Part shown: positions 54,514-62,020 of the stretch, one piece after another
Layout: every line of letters begins with the position of its first letter
Position numbering within the stretch: position 1 is the first letter of the stretch
Assembly: GCA_964400625.1 (NCBI GenBank)
Contig: CAYNUS010000001.1
Location: 124,001 to 188,000 of the forward strand
Length of the DNA: 64,000 bases
Source of the DNA: DYFX01 sp964400625
GTDB lineage: Bacteria; Patescibacteriota; Patescibacteriia; SG8-24; DYFX01
Direction of reading: 5' to 3'
Notes under the pieces: generated by a model
Told to the model about the DNA's origin: nothing
What the model saw: only the letters and a program-made list of their open reading frames with translations
Database searches by the model: none
Translations under genes and position numbers: made by a program

Positions 54514-56349
54514 TCAGGGCTTGAGCGCGCGCGTCACGGTCTCCTCCGCGATCCGCGCCAGGAGGTCGCCGAGCGTCATCTCGACGGCGTCCTTCGTGCC
54601 GCGGACGCGCACGGCGAGCTTCACGCCGTCGTGCCACTCCCCGCTCTCAGGGATCTCCTTGTCGCCGAGCACGAGGCCGTAGGGCACGCGCATCTTCTCG
54701 GCGCCGCGGACCTTCTTGCCGACGGATTCGTCGGAGGCGTCGAGCCAGGCGCGCAGGCCGCGCGCGGCGAAGAGGTCGCGGAGCTTGGCCGCGGGCTCGA
54801 GGTGGCGTTCGGCCACCGGCAGGAGCGCCAGCTGTTCGGGCGCGAGCCAGGTCGGGAAGAAGCCGGCGGTATGCTCGATCATCACGCTCATGAAGCGTTC
54901 GATGGCGCCCATGATGGCGCAGTGGATCATGAGGACCTGCTCCTTCTCGCCCTTCTCGTTGGTGAAGGCCAGGCCGAAGCTGCGCGGCTGGTTGAAGTCG
55001 AGCTGGATCGTGGCCACCTGCCAGGTGCGGCCGATGGAGTCCTTGGCCATGAAGTCGATCTTCGGGCCGTAGAAGGCCGCTTCGCCGGGGCCGTCCGTCC
55101 AGGCGGAACCGACGCGCGCCTCGACGATCTCGCGGAGCGAGGCTTCCGCCTTCTCCCAATCCTCCGGCGCGCCGAGGTACTTCTCCGGCTGGGCGGGATC
55201 GCGGCGCGAAAGGCGCACCGAGAGCTCGAAGCCGAAGGTGCCGTAGAACTTCGAGATGATGTCCCAGATCTTCTCCGCCTCCTCGCGGACCTGGTCGATG
55301 CGGCAGAAGACGTGCGCGTCGTCCTGGGTGATGGAGAGGACGCGCGAGAGACCGGAAAGCTCGCCGGTCTGCTCGTCGCGATAGACCATCGTGGTCTCGC
55401 AGTACCGCACCGGCATCTGGCGGTAGCTCTTCGGCTCGGACGCGAAGATCTGCGTGTGGTGCGGGCAGTTCATCGGCTTCATCGCGAAGAGGTGCTTGTC
55501 GCGCGTCTCGATCTTGAAGAGGTCCTCGGCGTATTTCGCCCAGTGGCCGGAGGTCTCGTAGAGGTCCTTCTTCGTGATGTGCGGGATGGCGACCTTCTGG
55601 TAGCCGTGGACCTTGCGGAGCTCCCAGACGTAGTCGTTCAGCAGTTCCCGGAGCATCGTGCCGCGCGGGGTCCAGAGCGGCAGGCCGGGACCGACGAGGT
55701 CGGAGAACGTGAAGAGGCCCTGCTCCTTGCCGATCTTGCGGTGGTCGCGCTTCTCGGCCTCCTCGAGCATCTTGAGATGCGCGTCGAGCTCCTCCTGCGT
55801 GGCGAATGCCCAGCCGTAGACGCGCTGGAGCTGGGCGTTCTCCGCCTTGCCGCGCCAGAACGCGCCGGAGACGCTCTTCAGCTTGATGGCGCCGACCTGT
55901 CCGGAGCGCTCGACGTGCGGGCCGCGGCAGAGGTCGACGAAGTCCCCCGTCCAGTAGAGCGACGCCGTCGCGGCGTCGCCGAGATCCTGCGCCTCCTCGT
56001 CCTTCAGGTTGGTGGTGCCGTGCTTCTTGAGGTCGGTCAGCAGGTCCACCTTGAAGTCCTGCCCGCGCTCCTTGAAGAACGCGATGGCGTCGTCGAGCGG
56101 CATCTCCTCGCGGCGGAAGTCGAGGTTCTCGGCCTTGAGGGCCGCGATGGTCTTCTCGAGCGCCTTGAAATCGTCCGTGGTGAGCGGGCGCGGGAGCTGC
56201 ATGTCGTAATAGAAGCCGTTCTCGATGACGGGACCGACGCCGAGCTTGGCGTCCGGGAACATCCTCATGATCGCGGCAGCCAGGAGGTGCGCGGACGAGT
56301 GCCGCATCCGGTCCAATTCGTCGTAGTCGGCCGGTTTTTTCGCTGCCAT
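54514..56349 (-). CDS. thrS: Threonyl-tRNA synthetase lacking the TGS domain
   Basis: A 611-residue class II synthetase. The protein starts directly at the N2 editing domain (MRHSSAHLLAAAIMRMFP; FVDLCRGPHVERSG), so the usual N-terminal TGS domain is absent. The catalytic core has motif 1 region GLPLWTPRGTMLR, zinc ligands in KPMNCPHHTQIF and VLMIHCAIMGAIERF, motif 2 YRDEQTGELSGLSRVLSI and motif 3 GAIERFMSVMIEHTAG; the anticodon domain follows (ERHLEPAAKLRDLFAARGLR). It charges tRNA-Thr. A TGC-TAAGGT extended -10 lies upstream (56389-56381). Confidence 0.96.
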   Translation of the reverse strand: MAAKKPADYDELDRMRHSSAHLLAAAIMRMFPDAKLGVGPVIENGFYYDMQLPRPLTTDDFKALEKTIAALKAENLDFRREEMPLDDAIAFFKERGQDFKVDLLTDLKKHGTTNLKDEEAQDLGDAATASLYWTGDFVDLCRGPHVERSGQVGAIKLKSVSGAFWRGKAENAQLQRVYGWAFATQEELDAHLKMLEEAEKRDHRKIGKEQGLFTFSDLVGPGLPLWTPRGTMLRELLNDYVWELRKVHGYQKVAIPHITKKDLYETSGHWAKYAEDLFKIETRDKHLFAMKPMNCPHHTQIFASEPKSYRQMPVRYCETTMVYRDEQTGELSGLSRVLSITQDDAHVFCRIDQVREEAEKIWDIISKFYGTFGFELSVRLSRRDPAQPEKYLGAPEDWEKAEASLREIVEARVGSAWTDGPGEAAFYGPKIDFMAKDSIGRTWQVATIQLDFNQPRSFGLAFTNEKGEKEQVLMIHCAIMGAIERFMSVMIEHTAGFFPTWLAPEQLALLPVAERHLEPAAKLRDLFAARGLRAWLDASDESVGKKVRGAEKMRVPYGLVLGDKEIPESGEWHDGVKLAVRVRGTKDAVEMTLGDLLARIAEETVTRALKP

Positions 56350-56401
56350 AGCAGGCGTTTCAGGATACGATTACCGGTTTACCTTAGCATAAGGGGCCGA
56401 A

Positions 56402-56430
56402 AACCGAAAAGCCCCGCTTTCGCGGGGCTT
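56402..56430 (-). terminator. Intrinsic terminator of the baseplate J-like gene
   Basis: AAGCCCCGC and GCGGGGCTT around GAAA, followed by TTCGG on the minus strand. Confidence 0.75.
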
Positions 56431-56434
56431 CTGC

Positions 56435-58018
56435 CTACTTTTCGATCTTGAACTCGATATGGTCGGCCAGGTCCGGCATGCGCTTGATCCAGAAGGGCCG
56501 GAACTTCACGTCGACCTTCTCGACCCCCTCGATGCCGGCGAAGTATTCGCCGACCGCGTCGAGGTCCAAGCCGCGGAGCTTGGTGGCGTCGAAGAGCGGG
56601 CTCTCCAGGGAGACGCGGGATTCGCCGCGGACGGCCACGCGGAGCGCGGCTTCGCCGGCGGCGGCGTCGATGTCCTCGACCTCGTATTCCGCGGTGCCGG
56701 CGCTGACACCGACCAGTTCGCGGTCGGACGTCAGGCCGCGGCGCAAGTCCTCGCCGGCGATCTCGACGGCCTTGTCGGCGTCGAAGGCGGCCGTGCGGAC
56801 GCGGAGGGTCAGGCGGATCGTGACGCCGTCGGCCGTCTCGCCGGCGGCGGCGGACTGGAAGCGGCTGGCGTCCTCCACCTCGAAGGCTTCTCCGGACCAT
56901 GCGCCCTCGATCTTCGCGGCGAGCTCTTCCTTGGCCTGGGCGACGAGCTCCTCGCGGAGCGCGGCTTCGGTCCGGTCGACGTCGGCCTGGCTGATGACGC
57001 CGGTCGAGACGCGTCCGCCCTTCATGGCTTCGTCGCTCTCGGCGTAGATGACCTGCTGGAGCGCGGCGTTCAGGCCAGGGATGGTGAAGCGCGACGGGCC
57101 GATGTCGCCTTCGGCGCCGGGCTGGTCGGCATAGACTTCCGTCTTGATCCGTCCGTTCGCCGGCACGTTGACGCGCGCCTTGATGCGGAACAGGACGCCC
57201 TCGGGCGTGAGGAGGCGGGTGGTGGCCACGAGCGTCTGATCGGCGTCGGATTCGTTGATGAGGGTGGCGAAGCCGGTCGCGATGCCGTCGGCGACGGTGG
57301 CTTCGGAAGGCTCGCCGGTCTTCTCCCCCGCGACGGTGACCTCGGCCACCTCGCCGCGGACCTCGTCGGCGCCGTCGGGTTCGGCGGTGACGGTCAGCAC
57401 CCGTTCGGTCGTGACGGCGGCGCGTCGCGGATGCACCGTGACGGTCGCGCGGGCGTAGGCCACGTACATGACGAGCACGCCCACGATGAGCGCCAGCGCG
57501 ACGAACGCGACGGCGATCTTGCGATAGAGCCCGGTCTTCACGATGGGGCGCAGATCCTCGCGGTCGGCCTCATGCTCGTCTTCCGGTTCCTCGAGGATGT
57601 CCTCGACTTCCATCTTCGGCATGCGCTTGCTCTGGAGGAGGACCTTGGGCGGGACGGAAAGGTCCGCGTCGTCCTTGTGCAGCATCGGCGGCCATTCGTC
57701 GTTCACGGGCTCCTCGCCGAGGCGGATCTCCGGTTCGATGGAGATCCTCTGCGGGGCGGGGGCGGAGGGTTGGATAGGGATGCTGGTGCCGGCCGGTTTC
57801 GGCGGAGGCGCGACGGCGGGGCTCGGAGCAGGCTTCGGCACCACGTCGATCATCGACGAAAGCTTCTGCTCCGGCGGAAGGCCCGGGTACGCGACAGGAG
57901 GCGCCGCGGGCTTCTTGGCCGCGGGCTTCTTCGTCGTGCGTTTCTTTTTCGGAACGGCCTCAAGGGCGCCCTCGCCGGGCGTCCCCTCGTCCGCCGCCTT
58001 TTTCCTCCTGGGCGACAT
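56435..58018 (-). CDS. Membrane-anchored 'baseplate J-like' surface protein
   Basis: A 527-residue protein: a Lys/Pro/Ala-rich cytoplasmic region of about 165 residues, one transmembrane helix (IAVAFVALALIVGVLVMYVA) and a large extracytoplasmic region. The latter contains FATLINESDADQTLVATTRL, a Baseplate_J-like block continuing through VYADQPGAEGDIGPSRFTIP. Proteins of this layout are frequently annotated 'baseplate J/gp47 family' in candidate-phyla genomes, but no phage-tail genes are near, so a tail role is not supported. TGC-TATACT ends 9 nt before the ATG (leaderless type). Confidence 0.75.
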   Translation of the reverse strand: MSPRRKKAADEGTPGEGALEAVPKKKRTTKKPAAKKPAAPPVAYPGLPPEQKLSSMIDVVPKPAPSPAVAPPPKPAGTSIPIQPSAPAPQRISIEPEIRLGEEPVNDEWPPMLHKDDADLSVPPKVLLQSKRMPKMEVEDILEEPEDEHEADREDLRPIVKTGLYRKIAVAFVALALIVGVLVMYVAYARATVTVHPRRAAVTTERVLTVTAEPDGADEVRGEVAEVTVAGEKTGEPSEATVADGIATGFATLINESDADQTLVATTRLLTPEGVLFRIKARVNVPANGRIKTEVYADQPGAEGDIGPSRFTIPGLNAALQQVIYAESDEAMKGGRVSTGVISQADVDRTEAALREELVAQAKEELAAKIEGAWSGEAFEVEDASRFQSAAAGETADGVTIRLTLRVRTAAFDADKAVEIAGEDLRRGLTSDRELVGVSAGTAEYEVEDIDAAAGEAALRVAVRGESRVSLESPLFDATKLRGLDLDAVGEYFAGIEGVEKVDVKFRPFWIKRMPDLADHIEFKIEK

Positions 58019-58027
58019 ATCGGTTCA

Positions 58028-58036
58028 AGTATAGCA
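58028..58036 (-). promoter_or_regulatory. Extended -10 of the baseplate J-like gene
   Basis: TGC-TATACT on the minus strand ends 9 nt before the ATG at 58018; no Shine-Dalgarno site. Confidence 0.6.
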
Positions 58037-58057
58037 CACCCCCGGGCCGCGGGGCCA

Positions 58058-60349
58058 TCAGGCGGCGCGATCGATGGCGCTGCGCGCCTCGATGGCCTTG
58101 CGGCGCTCGTCTTCCGCCTTGCGGAGCGATTCCTGCAGCTTGGCGATGCGGTGCTCCTGCATGTCGACGATGCCTTCCATGTCCTTCAGGCGGTCGGTCA
58201 GGAACGCCACCTTCACCTGCGCGGCGAGGAGCGCGTCCAGGACTTCCTTCTTGCCGCTCTCCTTCGCGCGCGCTTCGGTGACCTTCTCGAGCACGAAGTC
58301 GATGATCTGCTCGTCGAGCGCGTCCCCTTCCAGTTCGGAACCGGCCAGGGCCATCAGCTTCTCCTTGCCGCCGGCCTCGGCGAAGATCGCCTTGCCCGAG
58401 AACGTGATCATGGATTCGACCTGCATGCGCCGCTTTTCGCTCGAGGCGTACTCCGGCGAGCGCAATTCGCCGATGAGAAGCTCGAAGCGCGAGAACGCCT
58501 TGTTGTATTCGATGCCGACGTCGGCGGCCTGGGTCATGAGCTCCGCCTTGGCGTTGCTGACGCGCGCCGGGTCCGCGAGTTCGTCCGGCGAATACTTCCC
58601 GTCGCGGACGGCGAGGCCGTGGAGGTCCTCCAACATCCTGCGGTCCGAGCGCCCGTAGTTGAAGGCGAGGCGCGTGGGCGCATATTCGTCGCGGGACTTG
58701 GCGCCGGCCGGGATCGGCGCGGAGAGTTCGCGCAATTCTTCGAGCGCCGACTCCACCTTGCGGGCGGCCGCGTCGCCGCCTTCGACCTGGATCGTGAACT
58801 CGTCGCCGCCGTAGCGGTAGACGGTGCCCTGCACGCCGGCGAGCTTCACGGCCTCCTCCATGAGCGAGGCGGCGGTCTTGAGCGCGACGTCGCCGACCTC
58901 GCTGCCGCCCATCTGGTCGAAATACTTGAGGAAGCCCATGTCGACGAACAGCGTGGCGACGTCCTTCCCCTCTTCGAGCGCCTTCTCGAGGTGCTCATAG
59001 TGGACGCCGCGGCCCAGGAGGCCCGTGCCCTTGTCGCGCCGCGCGGATTCGATCTGGTATTCCAGGCGCGCGGACTGCGCCTTGAGCGCGAGCATCTCGC
59101 CTTCGGCCCCGGACGCGCCCGCGGCCAGCGCTTCGGCCGCCTCCATCGCCTCGCGCTTCGCGGTCATGATGCGCTCGCCGTCGGTCATGGCGGCCACGGC
59201 CTTGGGGGTTTCGGCGCCCTCGAACGGCTGGATGTCCGGCGCGATGTTGCGGGCGCGGACGCGCGCGTCGATCGTCTCCTTGATGGCGTCGTCGACCTTG
59301 CGGCCGCCGGCGAAGCGCTTCTCGACCGTGCGCACGGAAATCTCCTCGGCCGCGCCGGCGTAGCGGCCTTCGGCGACCGCGGCCTTGAAGCCTTCGTAGG
59401 TGCCGAACTCGGAGTCCTGGAACGATTTCTTCGCGTAGTTCTCGAAGAAGTCCGAGGCCTCCTTGCGCGCGGCGTCCTTCGCCGCCTTCTCCTCCTCGGT
59501 GCCCTCCGGCAGGGCTTCGGCCGCCTCGATCTTCGAGCGCACGCGCTCGGCGCGCGTGAAGAGCTTGTTGGTCTCGAGGTCCCAATCGCCGGCGCGCTTC
59601 ATCACCTCGACGATCTCGCGCGCGGCGTCCTCGCCGGGTTCGAACTTGCCTTCCTTCGGGAGCTCCGCCTGCACGTGGTTCACGAGCTCGATGACGTTCG
59701 CGAAATCGAGGCCGCGCACCGTGAGCGGCGCGGCGTCCTTCACGCCCTCGACCTTCGGCTCGGCCTCCTGCATCTTCGCCACCAGCGCCCCGAACTCCTT
59801 GAGCGGCAGCGAAGCGATGTCGACCATGAAGGTGTTCCCGTCGTAGCGGTAGATCTGGTAGTCGGATTTCAGGTTGCCGCCTTCCTGCAGGAGCGCCTCG
59901 TTGACGGCCTTCTCGACGGCGGCGGCGGTCTCGCCGAGCGCGGCGTCTCCGGCGGCGTGGCCTCCGCCCTCCTTATTGAAGCGGTCGAGCTCGCCCATGT
60001 TGACCAGCATGAAGCGGCGGTCCTTCAGGGACTCCGCCATCTTCAGCTCGCCGGACTCGTCCGCCTCGATGCCGGGCTTCCCGTCCGGACCGGGCTCGAA
60101 CATCTCCTGGATGCGGCGGCCGAACTTCTTGAACTGGAAGGCGCCTGCGTTGTCGTGTTCCGCGAGGAAAAGTTCCTGCTTCTTGCGCGCGACCTCGAGG
60201 CGCAGGGCGGACGCCTCGTCGTCCGGGCGTTCCTGGACTCCGCGTTCGGCGTCGAAGACCTCGTTCTCGATCTGGGCCTTCTCCATCATCCCCGCGCGGC
60301 TGTAGCGCTTCAGTTCCTCCGCCCGGCTCCGTTCCAGGTTGTCTTCCAT
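58058..60349 (-). CDS. Soluble tandem GGDEF-domain protein
   Basis: A 763-residue cytoplasmic protein with two GGDEF-type domains. Domain 1 (around residues 90-190) is degenerate: GHAAGDAALGE is kept but the signature is YRYDGNTFMV. Domain 2 (about 430-560) keeps YRYGGDEFTIQV and GSEVGDVALKTA, but the first metal segment reads FVDMGFLKYFDQ, lacking the second Asp of the usual D-x-D-H-F-K. A helical region separates them, and a coiled coil forms the C-terminus. If active, it would make c-di-GMP; the missing Asp leaves this doubtful. TGG-TATAAC promoter box at 60379-60371. The start at ATG 60349 is the first Met after it. Confidence 0.85.
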   Translation of the reverse strand: MEDNLERSRAEELKRYSRAGMMEKAQIENEVFDAERGVQERPDDEASALRLEVARKKQELFLAEHDNAGAFQFKKFGRRIQEMFEPGPDGKPGIEADESGELKMAESLKDRRFMLVNMGELDRFNKEGGGHAAGDAALGETAAAVEKAVNEALLQEGGNLKSDYQIYRYDGNTFMVDIASLPLKEFGALVAKMQEAEPKVEGVKDAAPLTVRGLDFANVIELVNHVQAELPKEGKFEPGEDAAREIVEVMKRAGDWDLETNKLFTRAERVRSKIEAAEALPEGTEEEKAAKDAARKEASDFFENYAKKSFQDSEFGTYEGFKAAVAEGRYAGAAEEISVRTVEKRFAGGRKVDDAIKETIDARVRARNIAPDIQPFEGAETPKAVAAMTDGERIMTAKREAMEAAEALAAGASGAEGEMLALKAQSARLEYQIESARRDKGTGLLGRGVHYEHLEKALEEGKDVATLFVDMGFLKYFDQMGGSEVGDVALKTAASLMEEAVKLAGVQGTVYRYGGDEFTIQVEGGDAAARKVESALEELRELSAPIPAGAKSRDEYAPTRLAFNYGRSDRRMLEDLHGLAVRDGKYSPDELADPARVSNAKAELMTQAADVGIEYNKAFSRFELLIGELRSPEYASSEKRRMQVESMITFSGKAIFAEAGGKEKLMALAGSELEGDALDEQIIDFVLEKVTEARAKESGKKEVLDALLAAQVKVAFLTDRLKDMEGIVDMQEHRIAKLQESLRKAEDERRKAIEARSAIDRAA

Positions 60350-60392
60350 AGCATGCGTTAATTCCACCCCGTTATACCACGGCCCCAAAAAT

Positions 60393-60420
60393 CAAAAAAG
60401 CCGTTTTTTAGGCGGCTTTC
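60393..60420 (-). terminator. Intrinsic terminator of the 60408 gene
   Basis: AAAGCCG and CGGCTTT around CCTAAAAAA, followed by TTTGATTTTT on the minus strand. Confidence 0.8.
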
Positions 60421-60683
60421 TGCGTCCTGAGGACGGTCGCGTGGACCGTGTCGTTCGTGAGGTCCGGCATGCGGACCCGGAGTCCGGCCAAGAGGGCGCG
60501 CGCATCTTCTTCCAGCATGGAAGAGAAGAGGTCACGCATATCCCTGAGCGTCTTGATGTCCCGCCCCGTAAGGCGGGAGACGATACGCTTGGCTCGGGAA
60601 TATCCCCCGAGCCGACGAGAGTCCAGGGCCGTATCGAGCAGCTCCTGGGTGGTCTCGGGCCGGATCTTCGGGCGATCTTGCAT
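60408..60683 (-). CDS. Hypothetical small protein
   Basis: A 91-residue soluble, Arg-rich protein (LLDTALDSRRLGGYSRAKRIV; GRDIKTLRDMRDLFSSMLEE) predicted to be helical; no family recognised. GGAGGC lies 6 nt before the ATG. It is an independent unit with promoter TTGACA-N17-TAAGGT and terminator, and its leader contains a terminator-like hairpin (60707-60735), suggesting regulated read-through. The promoter abuts copy 2 of the structured repeat. Confidence 0.75.
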   Translation of the reverse strand: MQDRPKIRPETTQELLDTALDSRRLGGYSRAKRIVSRLTGRDIKTLRDMRDLFSSMLEEDARALLAGLRVRMPDLTNDTVHATVLRTQKAA

Positions 60684-60706
60684 GACGATGCCTCCAAAAC
60701 GATAGA

Positions 60707-60735
60707 AAGAGCCCCCGGACGGGGGCTCGCTTCCC
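60707..60735 (-). promoter_or_regulatory. Terminator-like hairpin in the leader of the 60408 gene
   Basis: GAGCCCCC and GGGGGCTC around GTCC followed by TTTCT, between promoter and ribosome site. Possible attenuator. Confidence 0.55.
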
Positions 60736-60751
60736 CAATCCAGGACCGGGC

Positions 60752-60780
60752 ACCTTAGACGAAAACGGGAGAAATGTCAA
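60752..60780 (-). promoter_or_regulatory. Promoter of the 60408 gene
   Basis: TTGACA (60780-60775), 17-nt spacer, TAAGGT (60757-60752). The -35 starts at the base after repeat copy 2. Confidence 0.75.
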
Positions 60781-60876
60781 GAGGGCACCGGCCAGGCGCC
60801 CGCGCGCTGGCGCCGGGAAGGGGTTGTTCGCCGTTGGAACGGACGCTGCGCGCGCGGGCGCCCGGCCGATGCCCTC
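60781..60876. repeat. Structured intergenic repeat, copy 2
   Basis: 24-nt arms (60781-60804 and 60853-60876) pair with only two C-A mismatches around a 48-nt core that matches copy 1 (32105-32194). The arms differ completely from copy 1 but are again self-complementary. It lies between the DUF3137 gene and the promoter of the 60408 gene. Confidence 0.75.
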
Positions 60877-60891
60877 TGAGGGGATGGGGGA

Positions 60892-62010
60892 TCAGGCGGC
60901 GCGGCCGTTCTTGGCGGCTTGGGCGCGGAAGCCTTCGGATTCGGCGATGACGTCGATGTCGCGGAGGAAGGCGCGGATCTCGGCGAGTTCGGCGAAGCTC
61001 TCATGCAGGTCTTTGATGAGGCCGTCGACGTCGAAGAGGCGCCAGTCAGACAGTTCCGTGCGGTTGCCGGGCATCCAGACATGCGCCATATCACCGGCGA
61101 AACCCACCAACAGCTCCCCTTCGCCTTGGAACTTGCCGACGCTCTCCGACAGGTGGTGCATGACGTCGGGCGGCAGGATAAGACGCGCTTCATGCTGATC
61201 GTCCGAAGAGACCACGAACGCGCGAGAGAAATCCGGGCTTTCCAGCTGGACTTCCGTCAGCCCGATGCCTCGCGCTCCGTGTCCCAGCTGGAACTTCGCG
61301 CCACGCTCGCGGACGTACGTCGTACCGGAGAATCGGAACGGAAGCTTGATCCGCAGGTACCAGCCGCGGAACGTCGTGGCGTGGGTGTTCTTGCCGGTCT
61401 TGAAGGTCGCGGTCGCGCGCCAGGCCGTGAACGGGATACGGCCGTCGAAGACCCCCGTGATGTTGTCGGGCAGGAGCCTGACGTCGGTGCACTCCGGCAG
61501 GATCGGCGACCGCATGGGCGCGTACGACGCATAGTAGCTCGGCTCCCGCACCAGACGGCAACCGAAGCGCTCAAGCAGCTTCTCCATCACGATGAGCTGG
61601 TTCGGGTCCTTCACTATCGGCCCTTTCGCCCACATCTGCAGGATGAAGAGGAAGGCCAACAGGCCCCAGGCGAACATCACGGCGGCGATCGACAGGGCCG
61701 CGATGCTGATCCCTTGGGTTTGGGCGGCCTCCTCCGGGATGCTCAGGATGACCAGGGGCGTGCAGATCAGGAGGATGAGCGGCAGGACGGGGAGGAGCGG
61801 GATGGTGACGACGCGCGCGATCCGCCCGCGCCGCTCCTTCTCCAAGGCCAGCTTCAGGTTCGTCTCGACCTGGCCGATGAGCTTCGGCTTGATTTCCGTC
61901 TCGAAGACGGACGCGAAACCTCGCTCATCGGCCGTCCGTTCGTCGAAACGCGCCCCGCGGAAGCTTTCCCGGATGGCCTCCGCTTTCCTCGCGAACTCAG
62001 CTTCGGTCAT
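60892..62010 (-). CDS. DUF3137 membrane protein
   Basis: A 372-residue protein: helical N-terminus (FRGARFDERTADERGFASVF), two transmembrane helices (about residues 70-130: VVTIPLLPVLPLILLICTPL and AALSIAAVMFAWGLLAFLFI) and a C-terminal cytoplasmic domain typical of DUF3137 (TDVRLLPDNITGVFDGRIPF; FRGWYLRIKLPFRFSGTTYV; LFDVDGLIKDLHESFAELAE). The family is of unknown function. The start MTEAEF is chosen (GGTGAG upstream); an in-frame GTG at 62028 would overlap dnaE by 8 nt. Confidence 0.82.
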   Translation of the reverse strand: MTEAEFARKAEAIRESFRGARFDERTADERGFASVFETEIKPKLIGQVETNLKLALEKERRGRIARVVTIPLLPVLPLILLICTPLVILSIPEEAAQTQGISIAALSIAAVMFAWGLLAFLFILQMWAKGPIVKDPNQLIVMEKLLERFGCRLVREPSYYASYAPMRSPILPECTDVRLLPDNITGVFDGRIPFTAWRATATFKTGKNTHATTFRGWYLRIKLPFRFSGTTYVRERGAKFQLGHGARGIGLTEVQLESPDFSRAFVVSSDDQHEARLILPPDVMHHLSESVGKFQGEGELLVGFAGDMAHVWMPGNRTELSDWRLFDVDGLIKDLHESFAELAEIRAFLRDIDVIAESEGFRAQAAKNGRAA

Positions 62011-62020
62011 ACGCTCACCA

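Noticed and set aside
56459..60361. 1300-residue open frame on the plus strand
   Set aside because: Complementary to the baseplate J-like and GGDEF genes, with low-complexity Arg/Leu/Glu composition and no recognisable motif.
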